DNA of 64,000 nucleotides from Acidobacteriota bacterium (GCA_030066195.1 JASJCB010000050.1:1-64000); one strand, 5' to 3'; positions 7,011-17,493 are shown, numbered from the stretch's first letter. Made by a program: numbers and translations. The notes: a model not told the origin generated them from the letters alone.

Positions 7011-8792
7011 ATGAGCTGGAATAACCTGATCGATGTCCCGACGACTCAAGACGAACTGAATTTGAAAACCTTCGCTGATGCCCTTTCGGAGTTTATCGAG
7101 GCATGTGAAACACCGATTACCATCGGCATTCAAGGTGATTGGGGGATTGGCAAAACAAGCCTCCTTCGGATGGTTGAGGAGCGCATCCCCAATTTAGGCA
7201 CCGCACGCAAAGGCCATGTTCGCAGTGTTTATCTCAACACCTGGCAATATGCTCAGTTCAGTGACAGTCGATACATGACACTTTCATTGATGAACGCATT
7301 GGTGGAGGCATTGGGTGAGTTGGGCGGTTCTGAAGAAGAGATCAGTTCACTTAAATCCAGCTTGAAAACCGCTTTTCGCTTCGTAGGCAGCGTGGTCAAC
7401 CAGGTTGTCAAGGAAAAAACCAAAGTCGATATTCAAAAGGCCGCCGGAGATGCAACCAAGGAGGAACCGACGCGGGATAAATCGGCGGTCGATTTTTTCG
7501 ACTTGCCGAAATCACTGAAGAACTACCGCGACCATTTCGAGTCGCTGGTGGCCTCCATTACCGAAAAGTCGGTGGACACCGTGGTCATTATGATTGATGA
7601 TTTGGATCGCTTAAAGCCGTCCTCCGCTTTGGAAATTCTGGAAGCAATTAAGAACTTTATGGATGTAGCGGGTTGTGTCTTCATTCTGGCCGTGGATAAC
7701 GCCATCATCCAGCAGGGCGTCGAGGAAAAGTTCGGCACATCTACACAGAAAGCCTACGGCAAATCCTTTTTCGACAAAATCATTCAAGTACCGTTCAACA
7801 TGCCGGTCGCCAGTTACGATATCGAGCGTTACGCTATGTCGTTGTTGGGGTGGAAGTGGGACCAAGATCGTAGACAATATGTGAAGAAAGAGGGCAAAAA
7901 ATACTTCCTGGCCGTTCACAAAACAGCGCGGCTTCAAAAAACCCTAAACCGGGAAGACGCAGAATTCTTCAGCAAGTTGTGCCGTATCGTCGCTGCCAAC
8001 AATCCGAGAAGCATCAAGCGGGTAGCCAACTATGCCAATCTACTGAAGATGGTTTTCAGCCAAAAGAAGATACAGGACCCCGAATACTCGGGTGATACCA
8101 TCAAATTCCAGTTGTGTGATGCCCAAATCCTGTTCGCCCTGGCTTGCCTCCAGATGGAATGGCCCGAAATTCTACACTACCTGGCTGATAATCCAAGTCC
8201 GGCCACGCTGGGCATGCTGAAAGGCGAATTTATCAAGAAACAAGCTTTTTTCCGACCTCTGATGTCGCGATATGCCCATCACGATCGCCTATTCAATCGA
8301 ATCGAGTCTTTTGTGGACGAGTTAATCAATCTCCTGGATCAGGGTGGCGACGGCGCCTTGAACTCCACAGAATTTGCCCCTTTCTGGGACATGATGCTGG
8401 ACACCAATCTAACCAACACCAGGTTGGAAAGCCTGGAAACCACCTGGGCCGAATTGCGCAAACTGGATCCGAAAACCACCGAGATTTTTACCCGCTCTAA
8501 TTGGAACGATCCGCTGTCGCTAAAACTGGTGCCCAGGCGGGAAACCATATACGCTCTGGTCTTTAACCAGATCGAGGCGGGATGCCTGGTTGCAACCAAA
8601 AAACCAATCCGGTTCTTCCTACGCAATAGCCTGTCGGCTTTCGAGGATTGCGGCTTTCGAGAACACTTGGAAGCCGGTAGTTACTACACCCACGGCCAGA
8701 CCCGGGTTTGGTTGGAAAATATTATCGACCAACCGGACAAGGCCGTGGATCTGCTGAATGAGATCCAGGCTTTCCTATGCGGTGATCGATAA
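7011..8792 (+). CDS. KAP family P-loop NTPase
   Basis: A 593-aa protein with the KAP NTPase domain (PF07693). Walker A is GDWGIGKT (42-49); Walker B is VVIMIDDLDRL (191-201), with the DDLDR signature, followed by the KAP-typical ALEILEAIKNF and FILAVD. KAP proteins usually carry transmembrane segments between the Walker motifs. Here that stretch (about 115-165) is soluble and charged, so this is a cytoplasmic-type member. The family includes the F-plasmid phage-exclusion protein PifA, and many members sit in defence islands. GAGGT at 7001-7005 supports ATG 7011; an in-frame GTG at 6981 lacks such a site. The C-terminal 250 residues are helical with no named domain. It lies between two other accessory ATPase genes. 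Confidence 0.85.
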   Translation: MSWNNLIDVPTTQDELNLKTFADALSEFIEACETPITIGIQGDWGIGKTSLLRMVEERIPNLGTARKGHVRSVYLNTWQYAQFSDSRYMTLSLMNALVEALGELGGSEEEISSLKSSLKTAFRFVGSVVNQVVKEKTKVDIQKAAGDATKEEPTRDKSAVDFFDLPKSLKNYRDHFESLVASITEKSVDTVVIMIDDLDRLKPSSALEILEAIKNFMDVAGCVFILAVDNAIIQQGVEEKFGTSTQKAYGKSFFDKIIQVPFNMPVASYDIERYAMSLLGWKWDQDRRQYVKKEGKKYFLAVHKTARLQKTLNREDAEFFSKLCRIVAANNPRSIKRVANYANLLKMVFSQKKIQDPEYSGDTIKFQLCDAQILFALACLQMEWPEILHYLADNPSPATLGMLKGEFIKKQAFFRPLMSRYAHHDRLFNRIESFVDELINLLDQGGDGALNSTEFAPFWDMMLDTNLTNTRLESLETTWAELRKLDPKTTEIFTRSNWNDPLSLKLVPRRETIYALVFNQIEAGCLVATKKPIRFFLRNSLSAFEDCGFREHLEAGSYYTHGQTRVWLENIIDQPDKAVDLLNEIQAFLCGDR

Positions 8793-9038
8793 ACTGCTTG
8801 TTTGAACATACAACTATAACGAGTTGCATACCTAAGCCCAATGATCATGTGTCGGGCCTACCGGCCACGCGACGGCAATTCACAAAGCTTGCTAGTCGCG
8901 CTATTGGGACCGGCGGTAGGAGGACTGTATCGCCGAGCTGAATCATCGGAAACGGTTCAGAAGCCGGGGAATCTTCTGCTAAGATGAAACGGGAGGTCTG
9001 TCAATCGCCATGATAAATTACCATGCCGGGGTTATCCG

Positions 9039-10208
9039 ATGAAACCATTGCCGATCGGCATTCAGGATTTCGAGGTCCTGCGCAATGATGATTATCTATA
9101 TATAGATAAGACCGCCCACCTGATCGACCTGGCTCGGGGCGGTTATTTCTTTTTCCCACGGCCGCGCCGATTCGGCAAATCCCTGCTGGTCTCTACCTTG
9201 GAGGCCATGTTCCGGGGTAAGAAGGGCCTTTTTACCGGTCTTACGTTGGCTTCGAGCGGTTATGACTTCCCGGAACATCCGGTCATACGACTGGATTTCT
9301 CCACACTTGCCCATGGAAATCCCGAACTCCTGGAGAAAGAACTGTCGGGCGAGTTGAAACGGATCGCCGGTGAATACGGAGTGACGTTGCGGGAAACCGC
9401 ACTGATCTCCGGACTTCGCGAAACGATCCGCGAGCTTTCCAAACAAAACCGGGTAGTCGTTTTGGTCGATGAATACGACAAGCCCATGTTGGATCACCTG
9501 GAAGACCCGGACCTGGCCGAGGCCAACCGGAACAAGCTCCGCGAATTCTACGGGGTGCTCAAGGGTTTGGGCAAGCATATCAAGATGGTGTTCATCACCG
9601 GCATTATACGCTTCACCAAGGTTTCCATATTCTCTGAGTTGAACAACCTGCTGGAGATGGGTTCCGACCCGAGGCACGCTACCTTGCTAGGTTGGACGGA
9701 AGCGGAGATTCGTGATCTCTTTGCGGATTACGTAACCGCGCTTGCCGACAGATTGCGGATCGATGTACCTTCGACTCTCGGTATTCTGGAGAAGATGTAC
9801 AATGGTTACTGCTTTACCGGAGACGTGAAGGCCGGGGTCTATAATCCCTGGCCGGTACTCAATGCCTTTCACCTGGGGCGTATCGGGAATTTCTGGTATG
9901 AATCCGGATCACCGGCGTTTTTGATAAGTGAACTAAAAAAACGGCAGGCTGCCGGCGATGCCTTCGATTCCTCGCGACTGTCCGACTTTCGTGTTCGCGC
10001 CGACATGTTGCCCGCCGTGGATATCCGTAACGCCGATCTGGAGACCTTGCTGTTTCAGGCGGGATATCTCACCATCAAAAAAACAACCGGGCCGCCGATG
10101 GATACCTATTACCATTTGGGCTTTCCCAACCGCGAGGTGGAGTTGAGTTGGCTGTTGGACCTCGCGAATCGCAATATCTCCGACTGGGTCTATGAAACCG
10201 TGAGTTGA
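9039..10208 (+). CDS. AAA-ATPase-like protein, C-terminally truncated
   Basis: A 389-aa protein of the AAA-ATPase-like family (PF09820), recognised by PIGIQDFEVLRNDDYLYIDK at the N-terminus, the atypical Walker A RPRRFGKSLL (41-50) and Walker B VLVDEYDKP (141-149). Full-length members are commonly about 500-550 residues and end in a PD-(D/E)XK nuclease-like domain (PF08011). Here the frame stops in the linker just after YYHLGFPNREVELSWLL, so the nuclease domain is missing; no continuation is visible in other frames downstream. It is therefore probably a truncated, non-functional or altered copy. It lies just upstream of the ribosomal cluster. Confidence 0.78.
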   Translation: MKPLPIGIQDFEVLRNDDYLYIDKTAHLIDLARGGYFFFPRPRRFGKSLLVSTLEAMFRGKKGLFTGLTLASSGYDFPEHPVIRLDFSTLAHGNPELLEKELSGELKRIAGEYGVTLRETALISGLRETIRELSKQNRVVVLVDEYDKPMLDHLEDPDLAEANRNKLREFYGVLKGLGKHIKMVFITGIIRFTKVSIFSELNNLLEMGSDPRHATLLGWTEAEIRDLFADYVTALADRLRIDVPSTLGILEKMYNGYCFTGDVKAGVYNPWPVLNAFHLGRIGNFWYESGSPAFLISELKKRQAAGDAFDSSRLSDFRVRADMLPAVDIRNADLETLLFQAGYLTIKKTTGPPMDTYYHLGFPNREVELSWLLDLANRNISDWVYETVS

Positions 10209-10286
10209 TGCTAATCATTATAAATGCCGACCTGGAAGCCGCGCGGCGTGCGGGTTTGGCATCACGGATTTCTTACAGCTTTCTTG

Positions 10287-10315
10287 TTGACATCTAATAT
10301 GGGCGGTGCTAGGAT
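10287..10315 (+). promoter_or_regulatory. promoter of the str-S10-spc-alpha cluster
   Basis: -35 TTGACA (10287-10292), 17-bp spacer, -10 TAGGAT (10310-10315) preceded by TGC (extended -10). It lies 54 bp before the rpsL start and directly after the accessory ATPase gene. The same TGCTAGGAT core recurs before infA. Confidence 0.75.
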
Positions 10316-10368
10316 CATCAGGTTTTTGCGCTCAGGCCCGCGCGTCAATTCTAATGGAGGAATTCAAG

Positions 10369-10749
10369 GTGCCAACCATCAACCAATTAGTCAGAAAGGG
10401 ACGAGCAAAACTGCTCATCAAGACCAAGTCCCCCGCACTCCAATCGTGCCCTCAGCGACGCGGTGTGTGTACCCGTGTTTACACGACGACGCCCAAGAAA
10501 CCGAACTCCGCGTTGCGGAAGGTGGCCCGCGTTCGTCTGACCAACGGGATTGAGGTGACCTCATACATCCCCGGCATCGGCCACAACCTCCAGGAACACT
10601 CCATTGTTCTCATTCGCGGCGGTCGTGTCAAAGATTTGCCCGGTGTGCGTTACCACATCATCCGCGGTACGCTGGACTCCGTCGGTGTTTCCGACCGTAC
10701 CAACGGCCGTTCCAAGTACGGCGCCAAGCGTCCGAAAGTTAAGAAGTAA
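10369..10749 (+). CDS. rpsL: 30S ribosomal protein S12
   Basis: A 126-aa S12, a decoding-centre protein of the small subunit. The start is GTG 10369, preceded by GGAGG at 10356-10360; the ATG further upstream in the same frame would add residues foreign to the family. The conserved decoding loop [11 protein letters not shown] (lysine 43 here, K42 in E. coli numbering) and GHNLQEHS are intact. The residues whose change gives streptomycin resistance are therefore wild type. First gene of the ribosomal cluster, followed by rpsG after 22 bp. Confidence 0.98.
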   Translation: MPTINQLVRKGRAKLLIKTKSPALQSCPQRRGVCTRVYTTTPKKPNSALRKVARVRLTNGIEVTSYIPGIGHNLQEHSIVLIRGGRVKDLPGVRYHIIRGTLDSVGVSDRTNGRSKYGAKRPKVKK

Positions 10750-10771
10750 TTAGGTTCAGGAGACTGGATAG

Positions 10772-11242
10772 ATGCCAAGAAGACACTCGGTACCACCTCG
10801 GGAAGTATTGCCCGATCCGGTATATAACTCGACGTTGCTCGCGAAGTTCGTGAACAACCTGATGATCGACGGTAAGAAGTCGACCGCCCAGCGGATCATC
10901 TACGGCGCGCTGGACATCATCGGCAACAAGTCCGGCGAAGACCCCTTGAAAATGTTCAAGAAGGGCCTGGATAACATCAAGCCCGGTCTCGAAGTGAAGT
11001 CCCGTCGTGTCGGCGGCGCCACCTATCAGGTTCCCGTTGAAGTAAGTCCTCGTCGCCAGCTGTCGCTGGCGTTGCGTTGGCTCATAGACTACGCTTCCGC
11101 CCGAGGCGAGAAGACCATGAAAGACAAACTGGCAGGCGAAATCCTGGATGCGGCCAACGGTCGCGGTTCGGCTGTCAAGAAGAAGGACGACACCCACCGG
11201 ATGGCCGAGGCCAACAAAGCCTTCGCCCATTACCGTTGGTAG
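10772..11242 (+). CDS. rpsG: 30S ribosomal protein S7
   Basis: A 156-aa S7, a primary 16S rRNA-binding protein that organises the head of the 30S subunit near the E site. The N-terminus [20 protein letters not shown] and the segment [20 protein letters not shown] are diagnostic; the length is that of typical bacterial S7. It lies between rpsL and fusA as in the classical str operon. In E. coli S7 represses its own operon; a small hairpin after this gene could be a comparable site, but that is a guess. Confidence 0.98.
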   Translation: MPRRHSVPPREVLPDPVYNSTLLAKFVNNLMIDGKKSTAQRIIYGALDIIGNKSGEDPLKMFKKGLDNIKPGLEVKSRRVGGATYQVPVEVSPRRQLSLALRWLIDYASARGEKTMKDKLAGEILDAANGRGSAVKKKDDTHRMAEANKAFAHYRW

Positions 11243-11272
11243 TCTGACGACGAAGAACAACCGAAGAACTTT

Positions 11273-11299
11273 AGGGTAGCGTCATCTCGGTGTTACCCT
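11273..11299 (+). other. hairpin in the rpsG-fusA spacer
   Basis: AGGGTA (11273-11278) pairs with TACCCT (11294-11299) in the 106-bp spacer between rpsG and fusA. There is no U-tract, so it is not a terminator. It may be a structure for translational control or processing. Confidence 0.3.
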
Positions 11300-11348
11300 T
11301 CGGCAACCTCTTCAGAACTACACTCGCTGTAAAGCTGCGGAGAACACC

Positions 11349-13451
11349 GTGACCAGGGTGACCCCACTCGACAAATACCGGAATATCGGGATCATGGCTC
11401 ATATTGACGCCGGTAAGACCACCACTACCGAGCGGATCCTCTATTTCACCGGTATCAACCACAAAATCGGAGAAGTCCACAACGGCAACGCCACGATGGA
11501 CTGGATGGAGCAAGAGCAGGAGCGCGGCATTACGATTACGTCCGCGGCAACCACCTGCTATTGGCACGACCACCAGATCAACATCATCGACACGCCGGGT
11601 CACGTGGATTTCACCGCTGAAGTGGAGCGGTCCCTCCGCGTGCTGGACGGCGCCATCGCGATTTTCGATGCGGTGGCCGGTGTAGAGGCCCAGTCCGAAA
11701 CGGTCTGGCGCCAGGCCGACAGGTACCATGTCCCGCGGATCGCCTTCGTCAACAAAATGGACCGTCCGGGCGCCGATTACGAACGCACCATCCAAATGAT
11801 GGCCGATCGCCTGGGCGCAACGCCGGTCGCTATTCAGATACCGGTTGGCGTCGAGAGCAGCTTCCGCGGCGTGGTCGATCTGGTCAGCGGCAAGGCTTTT
11901 GTCTGGGAGACCGACAGCCAGGACGAGAAAGTCGAGGCTTCCGAGGTGCCGGCGGAGATGGCTGATGTTGTGGCGGCGGCTCGCGAACACCTCATGGAGT
12001 CGGTTGCCGAGCAGAGCGAAGACCTGTTGGACATCTACCTGGAACACGGTGAGTTGTCCGAAGAACAATTGCTGACGGCGATTCGCGAACTCACCCTGTC
12101 GCGCACCATTTGCCCGGTGCTCTGCGGTTCTTCTTTAAAGAATAAAGGCGTTCAGCTTTTGTTGGACGCCGTGGTCAATTACCTGCCTTCCCCCGAGGAC
12201 ATCGGCGAGGTGGCGGGCCACGATCTCAGCTATACCGAGGAAGTTCATCGTCGCATGGCCGACGACGAACCCTTCTGTGGTCTGGTGTTCAAGATCATGA
12301 GTGACGCCTACGTGGGCAACCTCGCCTTTGTCCGGGTATACTCCGGCAGCATGAAGGCGGGCGAAGCGGTTTATAACGTGGGCAAAAGGCGCAATGAACG
12401 CGTGAGCAAGTGGGTGCGGATGCACGCCAATAAGCGTGAGGATGTTCCCGAGGTTCACACCGGTGATATTATCGCAATTACCGGTTTCAAAAACGTGGTC
12501 ACCGGTGATACAATATGCGACGCTTCTGCGCCGCTGCTCTTGGAACGGGTGGAATTCCCCGATCCGGTGATCCACATCGCGATCGAACCCAAGACCAAAG
12601 CGGATGCAGAAAAGCTGGCGCAGACATTGGACCGGCTTGCCCTCGAAGATCCTACCTTCCGTGTACGGATCGATGAGGAATCGGGGCAAACGATCATCTC
12701 GGGCATGGGCGAACTGCACTTGGAAGTGCTGGTGACCCGCATGACTCGGGAATTTGGTGTCTCCGCAAACGTCGGCCGTCCGTTGGTTGCTTATCGAGAG
12801 ACCGTCACCAAAACGGTGGTCATCGATGAGGAGCTCAGCAGGCAGGTCGGCGGCAAGGGACAGTTTGCCCGTGTCAAACTGGAAATTGCTCCCCAACCCC
12901 GTGGTGAAGGTTTTCTCTTTCAATCACAGGTAGGTCCCGACAAGCTGCCGCGCGAATTCGCCGCGGCGGTCGAAGAAAGCCTCATGCAGGCCATGAGCGC
13001 CGGGGTCCTGGCCGGGTTCGAGTTACTCGACGTGGCCGTGACGCTGGTCGATGCCGCCTACGATGAGGTGGAATCTACCGATATTTCCTTCAAGATTGCA
13101 ACCTCGATTGCCTTCAAGAAGGGCGCGCGCCAGGCGGCGCCGACGATTTTGGAACCGATCATGAAAGTCGAAGTCGTCGCCCCGGAAGAATACGTCGGCT
13201 CCGTTGTCGGCGATATCAACACCCGGGGCGGTCATGTCCAGACAATGGAAGCACGCGGTGACGCCCAGGTGGTTCGCGCCAACGTCGCTTTGGCGCAAAT
13301 GTTCGGTTATTCCACGGCCTTGCGATCCGCCTCTCAAGGCAGGGCTAATTATTCTATGGAGTTCTCGCATTATGCCGAGGCTCCCAAGTCGATCCAGGAA
13401 AAGTACGCTCCCCAGATGGGAGTACCCGGTGAGGGTGTGAGGAGTTTTTGA
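11349..13451 (+). CDS. fusA: translation elongation factor G
   Basis: A 700-aa EF-G, the GTPase that drives translocation. G-motifs are clear: [10 protein letters not shown] (G1), DTPGH (G3) and NKMD (G4); domains II to V follow at normal length. The start is GTG 11349 ([18 protein letters not shown]). In most bacteria tuf comes next, but here the stop TGA (13449-13451) shares its A with the ATG of rpsJ, so fusA is translationally coupled to the S10 operon and tuf is absent from this spot. Confidence 0.98.
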   Translation: MTRVTPLDKYRNIGIMAHIDAGKTTTTERILYFTGINHKIGEVHNGNATMDWMEQEQERGITITSAATTCYWHDHQINIIDTPGHVDFTAEVERSLRVLDGAIAIFDAVAGVEAQSETVWRQADRYHVPRIAFVNKMDRPGADYERTIQMMADRLGATPVAIQIPVGVESSFRGVVDLVSGKAFVWETDSQDEKVEASEVPAEMADVVAAAREHLMESVAEQSEDLLDIYLEHGELSEEQLLTAIRELTLSRTICPVLCGSSLKNKGVQLLLDAVVNYLPSPEDIGEVAGHDLSYTEEVHRRMADDEPFCGLVFKIMSDAYVGNLAFVRVYSGSMKAGEAVYNVGKRRNERVSKWVRMHANKREDVPEVHTGDIIAITGFKNVVTGDTICDASAPLLLERVEFPDPVIHIAIEPKTKADAEKLAQTLDRLALEDPTFRVRIDEESGQTIISGMGELHLEVLVTRMTREFGVSANVGRPLVAYRETVTKTVVIDEELSRQVGGKGQFARVKLEIAPQPRGEGFLFQSQVGPDKLPREFAAAVEESLMQAMSAGVLAGFELLDVAVTLVDAAYDEVESTDISFKIATSIAFKKGARQAAPTILEPIMKVEVVAPEEYVGSVVGDINTRGGHVQTMEARGDAQVVRANVALAQMFGYSTALRSASQGRANYSMEFSHYAEAPKSIQEKYAPQMGVPGEGVRSF

Positions 13452-13774
13452 TGATCAACGAGACCATTCGGATCCGCCTGAAGGCATACGATCATAGGTT
13501 GTTGGATCAGTCGACGCGTCAGATCGTCGACACCACGAGAAGAACCGGGGCGATGATTTCCGGGCCGGTTCCGTTACCGACCCGTACCCGTAAGTACACG
13601 GTGCTCCGGTCGCCCCACGTCAACAAAAAATCCCGGGAACAGTTCGAATCGAGAACGCACAAGCGTCTTATCGACATCCTGGAGCCGACGTCCCAGACCG
13701 TAGAGGCATTGATGAAGCTGGACCTTCCCGCGGGCGTCGATGTCGTGATCAAGACCTACGCCAAGCAGAAGTGA
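13451..13774 (+). CDS. rpsJ: 30S ribosomal protein S10
   Basis: A 107-aa S10 (NusE), which is both a 30S head protein and part of the NusB-NusE antitermination complex. The sequence [18 protein letters not shown] and the loop [21 protein letters not shown] are typical. I start it at ATG 13451, which overlaps the fusA stop. This fuses the str and S10 units into one transcript. Confidence 0.97.
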   Translation: MINETIRIRLKAYDHRLLDQSTRQIVDTTRRTGAMISGPVPLPTRTRKYTVLRSPHVNKKSREQFESRTHKRLIDILEPTSQTVEALMKLDLPAGVDVVIKTYAKQK

Positions 13775-13799
13775 CGCTGGGGATCTAGGAGTAGATAAG

Positions 13800-14417
13800 A
13801 TGATTCAAGGGTTAATTGGTAGAAAACTGGGAATGACTCAGGTCTATGACGACAACGGCTCGGTTGTACCCGTGACGGTAGTTGAAGCCGGCCCCTGCCT
13901 GGTAACGCAAGTCAAAACCCCCGAAAACGACGGCTACGCGGCCGTTCAGGTCGGCCTGGTCGAGAAGAAGGCGCCCCGCAAGCTGAGCAAGGCGGAGAAG
14001 GGTCACCTCAAAGACATGGCGCCCATGCGTCACCTGCGCGAGTTCAAGATCGACGGCGGCGAGGCTCCCAAGGTCGGCGACCAGATCATGGTGAACAACT
14101 TCGAAGAAGGCGCCAAGATCTCCATCTCCGGCACCTCCCAGGGTAAAGGTTTTCAGGGCGTCATCAAGCGCCACGGTTTCGGCGGCGGTCGCATGACCCA
14201 CGGTTCGCACTTCAAGCGCGCACCCGGTTCCATCGGCCAGTGCGCCACCCCCAGCCGCGTGTTCCCCGGCAAGAAGATGCCCGGTCAGATGGGCTCTCGC
14301 AAGGTGACCACCAAGAACCTCGAAGTCGTCCGCGTAATTGAAGACAAGAACCTGCTTTTGGTCAAGGGCTCCGTACCCGGCTCCAAGGGCGGCATTGTGG
14401 TCATTCGCAAGAACTAA
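13800..14417 (+). CDS. rplC: 50S ribosomal protein L3
   Basis: A 205-aa L3, an early-assembly 23S rRNA-binding protein reaching toward the peptidyl transferase centre. The internal loop is conserved (GTSQGKGFQGVIKRHGFGGG, then MTHGSHFKRAPGSIG and KKMPGQMG). The Gln in MPGQMG is the position methylated by PrmB in proteobacteria. It follows rpsJ after 25 bp with AGGAG upstream. Confidence 0.98.
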   Translation: MIQGLIGRKLGMTQVYDDNGSVVPVTVVEAGPCLVTQVKTPENDGYAAVQVGLVEKKAPRKLSKAEKGHLKDMAPMRHLREFKIDGGEAPKVGDQIMVNNFEEGAKISISGTSQGKGFQGVIKRHGFGGGRMTHGSHFKRAPGSIGQCATPSRVFPGKKMPGQMGSRKVTTKNLEVVRVIEDKNLLLVKGSVPGSKGGIVVIRKN

Positions 14418-14427
14418 GGAGTATCAG

Positions 14428-15054
14428 ATGCCAACTGCAAAGGTATATTCCCTGGCCAACCAGGAAGTCGGCGAAGTGGAGCTGAGCGATGCCGTTTTCG
14501 CCGCCCCGCTGAACAAGCACCTGATCTGGGAAGCGGTGAACCACTACCTGGCCAAGGGCCGCGCCGGCACCGCCAGTACCAAGGCTCGCAGCGAAGTGGC
14601 CGGTTCCGGTCGCAAACTCTGGAAACAAAAAGGCACCGGTCGCGCCCGCGTCGGTGACATCCGCACCCCCAAGTGGCGCGGCGGCGGCACCGTTCACGGT
14701 CCCAAACCCCGCAGCTTCGACTATGCGTTTCCCAAGAAGAAGCGCCGCGGCGCACTGCGCAGCGCCTTGTCCGACAAATTGACGGAAGGCGCGATCAAGA
14801 TCGTCGACAACCTCGAGTTGGCCGATCACAAGACCAAGAATTTCATCAAAGTCATGAACGACCTGGAGCAGGAAGCCCGCACCCTGGTGATCGATTCTTC
14901 CGAGAACACCAACCTCCAGCGCGCTTCCAACAACCTGCCCAAGGTCAAGTTCGTGGTGCCCGGCGGTCTGAACATTCACGACCTGCTGAAGTACGAGAAC
15001 CTGGTCGTCTCCAAAGAGGCGATCCTCCAAATCCAGGAGGTCCTGAACAAATGA
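14428..15054 (+). CDS. rplD: 50S ribosomal protein L4
   Basis: A 208-aa L4, lining the nascent-peptide exit tunnel; in E. coli it also represses the S10 operon. The long tunnel loop is evident (LWKQKGTGRARVGDIRTPKW, then RGGGTVHGPKPRS). The start is ATG 14428 after AAGGAG, not the upstream codons of the open frame. Its stop TGA overlaps the ATG of rplW (ATGA). Confidence 0.97.
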   Translation: MPTAKVYSLANQEVGEVELSDAVFAAPLNKHLIWEAVNHYLAKGRAGTASTKARSEVAGSGRKLWKQKGTGRARVGDIRTPKWRGGGTVHGPKPRSFDYAFPKKKRRGALRSALSDKLTEGAIKIVDNLELADHKTKNFIKVMNDLEQEARTLVIDSSENTNLQRASNNLPKVKFVVPGGLNIHDLLKYENLVVSKEAILQIQEVLNK

Positions 15055-15347
15055 GCGACCGTCTGCACAGTATTCTTCGTGCGCCCCACCTGTCGGAGAA
15101 GTCGATGTTCGTCAAGGAAAAAGACAACGTCTACGTCTTCAAGGTCCGCACCGATGCCAACAAACTTGAAATCAAACGTGCTGTAGAAAGCCACTTCGAA
15201 GTGAAGGTCAACGACGTTCGCACCGTCAACGTCAAAGCCCGTAAGCGCCGCGTAGGCCGCAACATGGGTAAGACCGCCGCTTGGAAGAAGGCTTATGTAA
15301 CGGTCGAACCGGGTTCCGGCGAGATCGAATACTTCGAAGGCACTTGA
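15051..15347 (+). CDS. rplW: 50S ribosomal protein L23
   Basis: A 98-aa L23, located at the tunnel exit and the docking site for trigger factor and SRP. The start ATG 15051 overlaps the rplD stop, and AGGAGG stands 8 bp before it. The patterns RAPHLSEKS and VKVNDVRTVNVKARKRRVGR are characteristic of the family. Confidence 0.97.
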   Translation: MSDRLHSILRAPHLSEKSMFVKEKDNVYVFKVRTDANKLEIKRAVESHFEVKVNDVRTVNVKARKRRVGRNMGKTAAWKKAYVTVEPGSGEIEYFEGT

Positions 15348-15386
15348 GCAACCCTCCATCACTCAGCTTACTAAAGGGGTAAGACA

Positions 15387-16214
15387 ATGGTTTTGAAATC
15401 TTTCAAACCGACATCTCCCGGCGTACGTTCCCGCAAACAGATCGTACGTACGGAGCTTGCCAAGGGCGGTCCCCATAAGTCCTTGGTTGAAGGCAAGTCC
15501 AATAAGGGCGGCCGCAACAACAAGGGTCGCACTACGGTTCGTTTCCGCGGCGGCGGTCACAAGCGTCGCTACCGCGTGATCGACTTCAAGCGCAACAAGG
15601 TGGACGTACCAGGGACCGTGGTTCAATTGGAATACGATCCCAACCGCAGTGCACATATTGCACTCATCAAGTATGCCGACGGCGAGTACGCCTACATTCT
15701 GGCCGCTGAAGGCCTGAAGCCCGGCGCAACCGTCATTTCCAGCAGCGAAGCGGATATCCTGCCCGGCAACTGCCTGCCGATACGCAACATCCCCGTGGGT
15801 ACCATGGTCCACAACATCGAACTGAAGATTGCCAAGGGCGGTCAGATGGCCCGCAGCGCCGGCTCATACGCGCAGCTGCTGGGTAAGGAAGGCGACTACG
15901 CCACCCTGCGCCTGCCCTCCGGCGAGGTTCGCCTGGTACACCTGGACTGCCGCGCTTCCATCGGGCAGGTGGGCAACCTGCTGCACGAAAACCAGAAGTT
16001 GGGCAAAGCCGGTCGCAAGCGTTGGATGGGCTTCCGCCCCCACAACCGCGGCGTTACCATGAACCCGGTCGATCACCCCATGGGCGGCGGCGAGGGTCGT
16101 TCCAGCGGCGGTCGCCATCCCTGTACCCCCTGGGGCAAGCCCACCAAGGGTTACCGCACCCGCAAGAACAAGAAAGCCAGCACCAAACACATCGTCAGAC
16201 GCCGGTATCAGTAA
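15387..16214 (+). CDS. rplB: 50S ribosomal protein L2
   Basis: A 275-aa L2, a primary 23S-binding protein needed for subunit joining and peptidyl transfer. The functional C-terminal motif [13 protein letters not shown] keeps the essential His (E. coli H229); the second His of E. coli HPH is Met here. N-terminal rRNA-binding blocks ([20 protein letters not shown]) are intact. Length is normal for the family. Confidence 0.98.
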   Translation: MVLKSFKPTSPGVRSRKQIVRTELAKGGPHKSLVEGKSNKGGRNNKGRTTVRFRGGGHKRRYRVIDFKRNKVDVPGTVVQLEYDPNRSAHIALIKYADGEYAYILAAEGLKPGATVISSSEADILPGNCLPIRNIPVGTMVHNIELKIAKGGQMARSAGSYAQLLGKEGDYATLRLPSGEVRLVHLDCRASIGQVGNLLHENQKLGKAGRKRWMGFRPHNRGVTMNPVDHPMGGGEGRSSGGRHPCTPWGKPTKGYRTRKNKKASTKHIVRRRYQ

Positions 16215-16223
16215 GGAGTTGAC

Positions 16224-16508
16224 ATGCCACGTTCACTGAAAAAGGGCCCCTTCATGGACCATCATTTGGAAAAGAAGGTTCTGGCCGCTTTAGAGAGCAA
16301 GGATAACAAGGTCATCAAGACCTGGTCGCGGCGGTCTACGATCATTCCCGAAATGGTAGGTATGACCTTCGCGGTCCACAACGGCCAAAAGTTCATCCCT
16401 GTCTACGTGCAGGAGAACATGGTCGGGCACAAGCTGGGTGAGTTTTCCCCCACCCGCACCTGGCGCGGCCACGCCGGCCAGAAGAACCAGAAAGGTTCGA
16501 GACGTTAG
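16224..16508 (+). CDS. rpsS: 30S ribosomal protein S19
   Basis: A 94-aa S19 of the 30S head, contacting S13 and the A-site tRNA. Diagnostic segments are [19 protein letters not shown] and [13 protein letters not shown], with the C-terminal [14 protein letters not shown]. It follows rplB after 9 bp with AAGGAG. Confidence 0.98.
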   Translation: MPRSLKKGPFMDHHLEKKVLAALESKDNKVIKTWSRRSTIIPEMVGMTFAVHNGQKFIPVYVQENMVGHKLGEFSPTRTWRGHAGQKNQKGSRR

Positions 16509-16519
16509 GAGGAGAGACC

Positions 16520-16867
16520 GTGATCGCAACAGCCAAAGCGAAATATATCCGCGGCTCGGCCCGTAAGTCCCGCCTGGTCATCGACCAGATCCGCGGTTTA
16601 CCGGTCGGCCGGGCGCTGGAGATCCTGGAATTCTCCCCCAAACGCGCCGCCCACCATGTCAAAGAATGCCTCAAGTCCGCGATTGCCAACGCGCAGGAAA
16701 AAGACACCATGGTCGACCCCGATGACCTGGTGGTATCCCGTGCAACCGTCGATCAAGGACCTGCCATGAAGCGGATTCGCCCCCGCGCCATGGGACGCGC
16801 CTTTCGCGTCAAGAAGCGTTTCAATCACATCACCATCGAATTGGATTCCGCGGCGGCGGAAGAGTAA
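16520..16867 (+). CDS. rplV: 50S ribosomal protein L22
   Basis: A 115-aa L22, whose extended hairpin lines the exit tunnel and takes part in macrolide action and SecM-type stalling. The start is GTG 16520 after AGGAGAG. Hallmarks are [18 protein letters not shown] and the hairpin region [24 protein letters not shown]. The MGRAFR tip matches the common MGRA tip, and no resistance-type indels are seen. Confidence 0.97.
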   Translation: MIATAKAKYIRGSARKSRLVIDQIRGLPVGRALEILEFSPKRAAHHVKECLKSAIANAQEKDTMVDPDDLVVSRATVDQGPAMKRIRPRAMGRAFRVKKRFNHITIELDSAAAEE

Positions 16868-16878
16868 CGGAGGAAGTT

Positions 16879-17493
16879 GTGGGTCAAAAAGTACACCCCA
16901 CGGGATATCGACTCGTCGTGAACAAACAGTGGTCCTCTAAGTGGATCGCGGGCCACGAGTACGCGGACTTCCTGCACCTCGACCTGAGGCTGCGCCGCGA
17001 GCTCAAATCGCGTTTGCACCACGCCGCGATCTCTTCGATCGACATCGAGCGTGCCGCAAACAAACTGAAAGTGAATATCCACACCGCGCGTCCCGGCATC
17101 ATCATCGGAAAGAAAGGCCAGGAAGTCGAAAGACTGAAGAACTGGGTTTCCGGCCAGACCAAACAGGATGTGTCGATCAACATCAAAGAAGTCAAAAAGC
17201 CCGAGCTGGATGCCCAGCTGGTGGCCGAAGGCATCTGCAACCAGCTGACGCGCCGTATTTCCTTCCGTCGCGCCATGCGCAAAGCGGAAGAAAATGCGTT
17301 GAGATTTGGTGCCAAGGGCATTAAGATCAAGGTTTCCGGTCGCTTGAACGGTGCAGAGATCGCCCGTACTGAAGAATACCTGGCGGGACAAATGCCGCTG
17401 CAAACGCTGCGCGCCAACCTGCACTACGGCTTTGCCGAGGCACTGACCACTTACGGCATTATCGGCGTCAAGGTCTGGGTCAACAAGGGCTAG
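16879..17493 (+). CDS. rpsC: 30S ribosomal protein S3
   Basis: A 204-aa S3, part of the mRNA entry site and its helicase activity. The start is GTG 16879 ([12 protein letters not shown]). The KH domain GxxG loop is present as [13 protein letters not shown] (about 74-86). It is on the short side for S3, ending soon after the conserved [20 protein letters not shown], so it lacks the basic tail seen in many homologues. Confidence 0.97.
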   Translation: MGQKVHPTGYRLVVNKQWSSKWIAGHEYADFLHLDLRLRRELKSRLHHAAISSIDIERAANKLKVNIHTARPGIIIGKKGQEVERLKNWVSGQTKQDVSINIKEVKKPELDAQLVAEGICNQLTRRISFRRAMRKAEENALRFGAKGIKIKVSGRLNGAEIARTEEYLAGQMPLQTLRANLHYGFAEALTTYGIIGVKVWVNKG

